The position numbers and the translations under genes were made by a program. Of a DNA stretch of 9,823 bases, positions 4,862 to 9,823 are shown one piece after another. The notes below the pieces were generated by a model. That model did no database searches, had not been told where the DNA came from, and saw only the letters and a list, made by a program, of their open reading frames with translations. Position 1 is the first letter of the stretch; the number at the start of each line of letters is the position of its first letter. Source of the DNA: Methylobacterium sp. (GTDB lineage Bacteria > Pseudomonadota > Alphaproteobacteria > Rhizobiales > Beijerinckiaceae); NCBI GenBank assembly GCA_021154065.1, contig JAJKJG010000339.1:1-9823 (forward strand), read 5' to 3'.

Positions 4862-5845
4862 CTAGGCCGCCCACTTCCCCCCGAGCTCGTCCTCGATATG
4901 GGCGCGGATGATGTCGTCGAAGCTCTTCTCGGCCTTGAAGCCGAGGCTCTCGGCCCGGCTGGCGTCGAGCTTGCGCGCCCAGCCGTCGACGATCTTGATG
5001 ATCACCGGGTCCGGCTCGCGCCGGATGCGGTCCGCGACCTTGTCGCCGGCAACGCGCCTCAGCGCCGCGATCTGCTCGGCGACCGTCACCGACAGGCCCG
5101 GCATGCTGAGGTTGCGCCGGTGCCCGACGCGGGCCGTGTCGATCGTCGCGGCATGGATGAGGAAATTGACCGCCGAGCGCGGCGACGCGTGCCAGTGGCG
5201 CACGTCCTCGGCGACCGGCAGCACCGCCTGCTGCCCGGCGAGCGGCTCGCGGATGATGCCCGAGAAGAAGCCCGAGGCCGCCTTGTTGGGCTTGCCCGGC
5301 CGCACGCAGATCGTCGGCAGCCGGATGCCGATGCCGTCGAAGAAGCCGCGCCGCGAGTAATCGGCGAGCAGGAGCTCACCGATCGCCTTCTGGGTGCCGT
5401 AGCTCGTCAGCGGCGTTGTGAAGAACTCGTCGCCGATCGCCTCCGGGAAGGGCGCGCCGAAGACCGCGATCGACGAGGTGAAGACGAGCCGCGGCCTGTA
5501 GCCGTCGCCGATGTTGCGGACGGCGTCGAAGAGCTGGCGCGTGCCGTCGAGATTGATGCGGTAGCCCTTGTCGAAGTCGGCCTCGGCCTCGCCCGACACG
5601 ATCGCCGCGAGATGGAAGATGACGTCCGGCCGCTCGGCGACGAGCTTCTCGGCCTCGCCGGGCTCGGCGAAGTCCGACGAGACGGTGCGGACCTTGAACG
5701 GCGCGTTCGCCGGCGCCTGCGGCTCGACGACGTCGTGCAGCGTCGCCTTGGCGATCTCGCGCCCGCCGAGCCCGCCGTCCTTCGCCAGCCGTTCCGTGAG
5801 CTTGCGCCCGACCATGCCGGCGGCGCCGAAGATGAGGATGTGCAT
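4862..5845 (-). CDS. denD: NAD-dependent epimerase/dehydratase family enzyme, D-erythronate dehydrogenase type
   Basis: A 327-residue extended-SDR enzyme. It has the Rossmann glycine loop GAAGMVG (7-13), HLAAIVSG (78-85), TSSIAVFG (123-130) and the catalytic YGTQK (Tyr149, Lys153). The segment FDGIGIRLPTICVRPGKPNK and then ASGFFSGIIREPLAGQ is the wording of the DenD family. DenD oxidises D-erythronate to 2-keto-D-erythronate with NAD in the tetronate pathway. Length and start (ATG 5843-5845, GGGGA 6 bases before) are normal. DenD usually sits with a four-carbon acid sugar kinase (DtnK/OtnK), an isomerase (OtnI) and an aldolase (OtnC); none of these is visible. The gene is last in a minus-strand run of catabolic genes and is separated from the SDR gene by a hairpin repeat. 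A different sugar-acid substrate is possible. Confidence 0.85.
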   Translation of the reverse strand: MHILIFGAAGMVGRKLTERLAKDGGLGGREIAKATLHDVVEPQAPANAPFKVRTVSSDFAEPGEAEKLVAERPDVIFHLAAIVSGEAEADFDKGYRINLDGTRQLFDAVRNIGDGYRPRLVFTSSIAVFGAPFPEAIGDEFFTTPLTSYGTQKAIGELLLADYSRRGFFDGIGIRLPTICVRPGKPNKAASGFFSGIIREPLAGQQAVLPVAEDVRHWHASPRSAVNFLIHAATIDTARVGHRRNLSMPGLSVTVAEQIAALRRVAGDKVADRIRREPDPVIIKIVDGWARKLDASRAESLGFKAEKSFDDIIRAHIEDELGGKWAA

Positions 5846-5859
5846 GTTGGTCCCCGCCG

Positions 5860-5963
5860 CGTCATCCCGGGCGCGCGCAGCGCGACCCGGGACCTCCTTC
5901 CAAATCGAGCGCCGAAACCGGCCTAAGATCCCGGATAGCCGCTTCGCGGCTTCCGGGATGACG
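5860..5963. repeat. Intergenic repeat made of two hairpins within inverted ends
   Basis: The ends CGTCATCCCGG (5860-5870) and CCGGGATGACG (5953-5963) are exact inverted copies. Inside are two hairpins. One is TCCCGGG-CGCGC-GCA-GCGCG-A-CCCGGGA (5865-5892, one bulged A). The other is ATCCCGGA-T-AGCCGC-TTC-GCGGCT-TCCGGGAT (5928-5959, one bulged T). The element fills nearly the whole gap between the SDR stop and the DenD-like gene. It resembles the extragenic palindromic repeats common in Hyphomicrobiales genomes. A degenerate relative is at 458-526. It may uncouple expression of the two genes by ending or stabilising the upstream transcript. Confidence 0.75.
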
Positions 5964-5968
5964 GCGCC

Positions 5969-6715
5969 TTACAGCGCAAATCCCCCGTCCGCGAGATGGA
6001 TCTGCCCGGTGGTGTAGCTCGCCTCGTCGGAGGCGAGGTAGACCGCAAGCCAGGCGATCTCCTCGGGCGTGCCGAGCCGGCCCATGGGCTGGCGGTCGAT
6101 GAAAGCCTGGCGCACCGCCTGAAGGCTCTGGCCCGAAGCCTTGGCCTGGTCGGCGATGCGCTGGTCGAGGGACGGCGACTGGATCGTGCCGGGGCAGATC
6201 GCATTGGCGCGGATGCCGCGCTTGATGTAGTCGGCCGCGACCGACTTCGTCAGCCCGATCACCGCCGCCTTGGTGGCGCCGTAGGCGTAGCGGTTCGGAA
6301 TGCCGCGCACCGAGCCGGCGCCTGAGGCGATGTTGACGATCGAGCCGGCGCCCTTCTCCAGCATGCCGGGGAGATAGGCCTTGATGGTCCGGTGCATCGA
6401 CTTGACGTTGATGTCGAACGAGAACTCCCAGGCCTTGTCGTCGGTGTCGAGCACCGTGCCGTGATGGACGTAGCCCGCCGCATTGACGAGGATGTCGACC
6501 GGGCCGGTCTCGCGGGCGAGCGCCGCGACGGCATCGTTCGAGGTCACGTCGAGCTTGCGCCGCTCGGCGCCGTCGAGGCCGGCGAGCTTTTCCGCATCGA
6601 GATCGGTCGCCCACACCTTCGCGCCCTCGGCGACGAACGCCTCGGCGATGGCGCGGCCGATGCCCGCCGCCGCCGCCGTCACCAGCGCCGTCTTTCCCGT
6701 GAGCCGCCCGGCCAT
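5969..6715 (-). CDS. SDR oxidoreductase, 2-keto-3-deoxy-L-fuconate dehydrogenase type
   Basis: A 248-residue classical short-chain dehydrogenase. It has the cofactor loop TAAAAGIG (13-20; the first Gly of the usual TGxxxGIG is replaced by Ala), Asp38 at the end of beta-2 (ATDLD, favouring NAD over NADP), NAAG (78-81), Ser131, and YGATK (Tyr145, Lys149). ICPGTIQSPS (173-182) and DRQPMGRLGTPEEIAWLAVY (207-226) follow. The segments YVHHGTVLDTDDKAWEFSF and GIPNRYAYGATK are characteristic of the group with 2-keto-3-deoxy-L-fuconate dehydrogenase and type-2 3-hydroxybutyrate dehydrogenase (BDH2-like). In sugar-acid loci this group oxidises a 2-keto-3-deoxy acid to a 2,4-diketo acid. The TAAAAGIG variant is normal for the group. 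GAGGAA lies just before the ATG, and the gap from the GNAT gene is 11 bases, so co-transcription is likely. Confidence 0.88.
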   Translation of the reverse strand: MAGRLTGKTALVTAAAAGIGRAIAEAFVAEGAKVWATDLDAEKLAGLDGAERRKLDVTSNDAVAALARETGPVDILVNAAGYVHHGTVLDTDDKAWEFSFDINVKSMHRTIKAYLPGMLEKGAGSIVNIASGAGSVRGIPNRYAYGATKAAVIGLTKSVAADYIKRGIRANAICPGTIQSPSLDQRIADQAKASGQSLQAVRQAFIDRQPMGRLGTPEEIAWLAVYLASDEASYTTGQIHLADGGFAL

Positions 6716-6726
6716 GCCGTTCCTCG

Positions 6727-7860
6727 TCAGATGCGCTTCGTCATGTGGACGAGCCGGCGATCCTCCAGCTCCTCCACCCGCTCAATGGCATAGCCGTGGC
6801 GGTGATACCAGCGCACGTTCGCGGTGAGCTTTTCGCCGGTGTAGAGGCGCAGCTCCCGCAGCCCGAGCGAGCGCGCCCGCGCCTCGGCGGCGTCGAGGAG
6901 GCGCTTGCCGAGACCGGTGCGTTGCGCCGCCGGCGCGGTCGCGATGCTCCAGATCAGGAGATGATCCGGGGCCGGATCGACGATCAGCGCGCCGACGAGC
7001 CCTTGCCCGGCCTCGGCGAGCCAGACCTCGTGATCGGCGAGCGCCCGGCCGTAGTCGAGGAGCAGCGGCAGCGGCTCGACCCCGAGGATGTCGCGGTTCG
7101 GCGCATAGGCGGCGCGCTGGAGCTCGCCCAGGGCCGCGAGGTCGTTCGGCCGGGCCAGGCGAAGCCCGAGCGCGGCGTCGCCGCTCTCGAACGTCGCGGC
7201 ATTGAGGGCGCTGAGGCTGAGGCGCTGCCGCCCGGCGTCGTCGAAATTCGACGGCTCGAGCCAGCGCTCGAAAGCGCGCCGGCGCGCGGGCCATTCGCCG
7301 TCGAGCATCGAATACCAGGCGGTGTCGCGGTTCTCGCCCTTGATCACCATGTGCTGGCGGAACACGCCCTCGAAGGCGAAGCCGAAGCGGCCGGCGGCGC
7401 GCTTCGAGGGCTCGTTCGCGTCATTGCACTTCCACTCGAAGCGGCGGTAGCCGAGCTCGTCGAAGATGTGGCGGGCAAGGAGGTAGACCGCCTCGGTCGC
7501 GCCCTTGGTTTGCCCAAGCCGCCGGCCGAACAGGAGATGGCCGGTCTCGATCACGCCGTGGGCCGGGTCGAAGCGCATCAGCGACAGCCGCCCCTCGGCA
7601 CGCCCGGTCGCCTTGTCGACGACCGCGAAGAACAGCGGGTCCTCGGAGGCGGCGGCCTTGTCGAGCCAGGGCTGGAATGCGGCGCGGTCCGGAAACGGGC
7701 GCTCGGGCAGATAGCGCAGCAGCGCGTCCGAGGTCGGGCCGGCGGCGAAGAGGTCGTCGCCGTGGCGGGCGGCGTCGAGCGGCTCGAGGCGGACATAGCG
7801 GCCGTCGTGAGTCCGGCGCTCGGGACGGGGCCGCGGCGTCCATTGCGCAAGGTCGGTCAT
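6727..7860 (-). CDS. Double GNAT acetyltransferase (RimJ/RimL-like domain fused to a second GNAT domain)
   Basis: A 377-residue cytoplasmic protein with two acetyl-CoA-dependent N-acyltransferase domains. Domain 1 (about 20-195) is RimJ/RimL-like: RYVRLEPLDA at the start, acetyl-CoA loop LGQTKGATEAV (115-125), and NDANEPSKRAAGRFGF (147-162), which holds the usual N...S...GF pattern. Domain 2 (about 231-377) is a simple GNAT: LRLARPNDLAALGELQ, then acetyl-CoA loop QRTGLG (313-318) followed by KRLLDAAEARARSLGL, and a WYHRHGY end (351-357). The acceptor is unknown: protein N-termini, amino acids, polyamines or small molecules are all possible. The ATG at 7858-7860 overlaps the stop of the upstream gene (ATGA), giving translational coupling. 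Each domain is found as a single protein elsewhere, so this is a fusion; the frame is continuous and no frameshift is seen. Confidence 0.88.
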   Translation of the reverse strand: MTDLAQWTPRPRPERRTHDGRYVRLEPLDAARHGDDLFAAGPTSDALLRYLPERPFPDRAAFQPWLDKAAASEDPLFFAVVDKATGRAEGRLSLMRFDPAHGVIETGHLLFGRRLGQTKGATEAVYLLARHIFDELGYRRFEWKCNDANEPSKRAAGRFGFAFEGVFRQHMVIKGENRDTAWYSMLDGEWPARRRAFERWLEPSNFDDAGRQRLSLSALNAATFESGDAALGLRLARPNDLAALGELQRAAYAPNRDILGVEPLPLLLDYGRALADHEVWLAEAGQGLVGALIVDPAPDHLLIWSIATAPAAQRTGLGKRLLDAAEARARSLGLRELRLYTGEKLTANVRWYHRHGYAIERVEELEDRRLVHMTKRI

Positions 7861-8705
7861 CGCGAGCGCTCTTTGAGGTCCTCGCGGAAGAAGCCGTTGA
7901 GCTCGGCGAAGGCGACCGAGCCGTCGAAGCCGGCAAAGCTGCCCTCCTCGGCCATCAGCTTCGCGGCCCGGATGAAGCCGGTCCAGGCGGCGCGCGAGAG
8001 CGCCGAGCCGACGCTGATGCGGCGCACGCCGAGCGCGGCGAGGTCCGAGACGGTGAGCCCGATATTCGAGCCCATGAGCACGTTCACAGGCTTCGGCCCG
8101 GCCGCCGCGACGATCGCCTGGATATCGTCGCGCTTGCGCGGGCCCGGGGCGTAGAGCACGTCGGCGCCGGCCTCCGCGTAGGCCGTCAGCCGGCGGATCG
8201 AGTCCCGGAGCGGGTCCGGGTGGCCGACGAGGAAGCACTCGGCGCGGGCGGTCAGGAGCACGTCGGCGCCGCTGGCATCGATCGCCGCCCGCGCCGCCGC
8301 GATGCGCTCGACCGCGAAGGCCTGATCGTAGAGCGGCTTGTCCTTGTCGCCGCTCGCATCCTCGATCGACAGCCCGGCGACGCCGGTCGCGACGCAGCGC
8401 TTCACGTTCGCCGCGACGCCTTCCGGCTCATGGGCGTAGCCCGACTCGAAATCGGCGTTCACCGGCAGCTCGGTCGCGGCGACGATCTCGGCGATGTGGC
8501 CGAGCGCCATGTCGACGGGGACGGCCCAGTCCATGTCCGGCAGCGCCTGCGAGAAGGAGAAGCCCGAGCTCGTCGTCGCCAGCGCCTTGAAGCCGAGACG
8601 GCGCAGATAGCGCGCCGTGCCGGCGTCCCAAGGGTTCGGGATCAGGAAGCAGCCGCTCTCGTGGAGCTTGCGGAAGGCGGCGCGTGCTGCACTTGGCATC
8701 GACAT
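7857..8705 (-). CDS. Isocitrate lyase/PEP mutase superfamily enzyme (C-C or P-C bond lyase, substrate unknown)
   Basis: A 282-residue alpha/beta-barrel enzyme of the ICL/PEPM superfamily. It has PNPWDAGTARYL (23-34), TTSSGFSFSQALPD (44-57), and the metal-binding strand VNADFESGY (82-90, with D85 and E87). GLSIED (111-116, E115/D116) and LTARAECFL (151-159) follow. Relatives cleave 2-methylisocitrate, oxaloacetate or carboxy-PEP-like substrates with Mg2+. This subfamily lacks the KKCGH loop of true isocitrate lyases and is commonly left as an oxaloacetate hydrolase- or methylisocitrate lyase-like protein. The ATG at 8703-8705 is chosen because AAGGGA lies 6 bases before it; an in-frame ATG at 8738 has no ribosome site and would overlap the HEPN remnant. 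It overlaps the GNAT gene by 4 bases. Among sugar-acid genes it could act as an aldolase-type last step (inference). Confidence 0.88.
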   Translation of the reverse strand: MSMPSAARAAFRKLHESGCFLIPNPWDAGTARYLRRLGFKALATTSSGFSFSQALPDMDWAVPVDMALGHIAEIVAATELPVNADFESGYAHEPEGVAANVKRCVATGVAGLSIEDASGDKDKPLYDQAFAVERIAAARAAIDASGADVLLTARAECFLVGHPDPLRDSIRRLTAYAEAGADVLYAPGPRKRDDIQAIVAAAGPKPVNVLMGSNIGLTVSDLAALGVRRISVGSALSRAAWTGFIRAAKLMAEEGSFAGFDGSVAFAELNGFFREDLKERSR

Positions 8706-8739
8706 CGGCAGTCCCTTAGCGATCCGGTCGCATATCATG

Positions 8740-8844
8740 TCACAGAATAGCGACGGGCCGCCGCTGGCGCGGCGGACCGGCCGGCGGCGGTTCCACGAGG
8801 CGTTCCGCCTGCTCGAGCAGATGCTGCGGATTAAGGATCGCCAC
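8740..8844 (-). pseudogene. 5' remnant of a probable HEPN-like partner gene
   Basis: A GTG at 8842-8844 opens a 34-residue frame reading MAILNPQHLLEQAERLV and then EPPPAGPPRQ, ending at a TGA at 8740-8742 after RRPVAIL. The first 27 residues look like the start of small HEPN-type helical proteins, which usually begin (L/K)PxxLLxxAxxL and go on with RQAxLRRAVSTAYYALFH. Here the match stops at RQ, and six or seven unrelated residues lead to the stop. The GTG overlaps the end of the 96-aa gene by 14 bases, as expected of a two-gene cassette. I infer a deletion or insertion junction near 8755-8765, directly before the PEP mutase-family gene. The family call rests on a short stretch and is tentative. 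Confidence 0.45.
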
Positions 8845-9121
8845 GTTCGGAAAGATCTTGCGGGGTCGCGTAGCTCACGATCGGAAATCTCTCTTCCCCC
8901 GCCTCGAAGAGGCGTCTCTGGACCGCAACCAGCGTGTCGACGGCAGCGTCGCCGCTGATGTTCGGCAACGCGTCATCCTGAATGACGATGGTGACGCGCA
9001 ATGCATCGCGCCCAGCCGAATCGATGGCGGGTTCGCTGAAAACCCGTTCCACGACGCCCGGCGTCAGCGTGGTCGTCGCGACCTCGCCGACGATGCGATC
9101 GATCTGATCGGGGGTGAGCAT
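8831..9121 (-). CDS. Small conserved-type protein, first gene of a probable two-gene cassette
   Basis: A 96-residue soluble protein without signal peptide, membrane helix or cysteine. It has an N-terminal helix (MLTPDQIDRIVGEVA), then a beta-hairpin-like part (VVERVFSEPAIDS followed by DALRVTIVIQDDAL) and a second helix (GDAAVDTLVAVQRRLFEAG). It ends with ERFPIVSYATPQDLSER. I have the impression of similar roughly 95-residue proteins encoded just before small HEPN-type helical proteins in rhizobia-like genomes, with no function I can name. It lacks the GSxxxG...DxD signature of MNT nucleotidyltransferase antitoxins. AGGA lies 7 bases before the ATG. Here the partner is reduced to 34 codons, so the protein probably stands alone. 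It interrupts the run of catabolic genes between the dehydratase and the PEP mutase-family gene. Confidence 0.65.
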   Translation of the reverse strand: MLTPDQIDRIVGEVATTTLTPGVVERVFSEPAIDSAGRDALRVTIVIQDDALPNISGDAAVDTLVAVQRRLFEAGEERFPIVSYATPQDLSERGDP

Positions 9122-9196
9122 GGTGCGATCCTAGCCCACGCGAGCCTTGACGACCATTGCCGGTTCTCCCGCACGCTTCAAACCTGGAGGGAAGCC

Positions 9197-9823
9197 TCAG
9201 TGGTTGTCGCGCGGCACGAAGGTCTGGGCCACCTTCTGGAACTGCACCGCCGGCTTCAGCACCATGCCCTCCGACAGCTGGTCGACCATCGAGCGCTGGA
9301 TCTCCTGCCAGGGCGTCTGGCTCGCCGGATAGGCGAAGCCGCCGCGCGCCTCGAGGTCCTTGCGGCGGCGGGCGAGCTCCTCCTTCGACAAAAGGATGTC
9401 GGCCGAGCGCTTGTTGAGGTCGATGCGGACGCGGTCGCCGGTCTGCAGGAGCGCGAGCCCGCCGCCGGCCGCCGCTTCCGGCGAGGCGTTGAGGATCGAG
9501 GGCGTGCCCGAGGTGCCGGACTGGCGGCCTTCGCCGATGCAGGGCAGCGAATGCACGCCGCGCCGGATGAGCGCGCCAGGCGGCTGCATGTTCACGACCT
9601 CGGCGGCGCCCGGATAGCCGATCGGCCCGGCACCGCGCATGATCAGGATCGTGTGCTCGTCGATGCCCAGCGCCGGATCGTCGAGGCGGTGGTGGTAGTC
9701 CTCGGGCCCGTCGAAGACCACGACCGGGCCCTCGAAGGCGTTCGGGTCCTTCGGATCGTCGAGATAGCGTTTCTGGAACTCCTCCGAGATCACGCTCGTC
9801 TTCATGATCGCCGACGTAAACAG
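9197..9823 (-). CDS. IlvD/Edd family dehydratase, probably a sugar-acid dehydratase (C-terminal part, runs off the window)
   Basis: The last 208 residues of an IlvD/Edd dehydratase are visible; about two thirds of a roughly 570-600-residue protein lies right of the window. The frame is open to the edge. Recognisable parts are [10 protein letters not shown], the [17 protein letters not shown] segment, and [38 protein letters not shown] follows, with the catalytic Ser of the SGTSG loop, then [17 protein letters not shown]. The HHRLDDP segment and ILNASPEAA are typical of the pentonate branch (L-arabinonate/D-xylonate dehydratases) rather than dihydroxy-acid dehydratase of branched-chain synthesis. 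These enzymes hold an Fe-S cluster and Mg2+ and turn an aldonate into a 2-keto-3-deoxy acid. That product type is the substrate type of the SDR in this window. The cluster-binding cysteines lie outside the window. It is the first visible gene of the minus-strand run. Confidence 0.92.
   Translation of the reverse strand: MFTSAIMKTSVISEEFQKRYLDDPKDPNAFEGPVVVFDGPEDYHHRLDDPALGIDEHTILIMRGAGPIGYPGAAEVVNMQPPGALIRRGVHSLPCIGEGRQSGTSGTPSILNASPEAAAGGGLALLQTGDRVRIDLNKRSADILLSKEELARRRKDLEARGGFAYPASQTPWQEIQRSMVDQLSEGMVLKPAVQFQKVAQTFVPRDNH

Noticed and set aside
6745..8154. Long open frame on the plus strand opposite the GNAT and PEP mutase-family genes
   Set aside because: High-GC shadow of the minus-strand genes: Arg/Glu/Ala-rich, no domain pattern. 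The same holds for plus-strand frames at 4811-5926 and 7677-8750.

Overview
The window is GC-rich, with G/C-biased third codon positions, overlapping ATGA gene junctions and protein families typical of Alphaproteobacteria. A member of the Hyphomicrobiales (Rhizobiales) is the best guess. Nothing in the window fixes the genus. It looks like an ordinary catabolic chromosomal region that has collected cassettes, gene remnants and repeats.

Layout. (1) 1-168, minus: the N-terminus of a UgpC/MalK-type ABC transporter ATPase that runs off the left edge. (2) 169-603: no gene; a degenerate hairpin repeat lies at 458-526. (3) 604-1605, minus: a two-gene periplasmic metal-type cassette made of a small His/Cys-rich secreted protein followed by a secreted DUF305 protein. 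(4) 1653-2093: gene remnants, namely a possible minus-strand 3' end and the C-terminal 101 codons of an aquaporin (AqpS/MIP type) on the plus strand. (5) 2181-3898, plus: a D-2-hydroxyacid dehydrogenase (probable TTG start) overlapping a secreted protein with two AprI/Inh-type inhibitor domains. (6) 3899-4861: about 960 bases without a convincing gene, between convergent operons. It holds a 127-128 bp tandem repeat (2.6 copies), a sigma70-like promoter followed by strong hairpins on the minus strand, and a terminator-like hairpin. (7) 4862-9823, all minus, in transcription order: sugar-acid dehydratase (IlvD/Edd, partial), a 96-aa conserved-type protein with a 34-codon remnant of a probable HEPN-like partner, an isocitrate lyase/PEP mutase-family enzyme, a double GNAT acetyltransferase, an SDR of the 2-keto-3-deoxy-L-fuconate dehydrogenase type, and a D-erythronate dehydrogenase-type (DenD) epimerase-fold enzyme.

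Working together. The dehydratase, the SDR, the DenD-like enzyme, the hydroxyacid dehydrogenase and the sugar-type ABC ATPase suggest oxidation and dehydration of sugar acids (fuconate/arabinonate/erythronate-like). The substrate is inference. The PEP mutase-family gene and the GNAT gene overlap by 4 bases, and the GNAT and SDR genes are 11 bases apart, so these three are probably co-transcribed.

The least explained parts are the tandem-repeat and structured-RNA interval at 3899-4861, and the 96-aa gene whose presumed partner has been cut off beside the catabolic operon. I see no CRISPR array, tRNA, rRNA or intact transposase.
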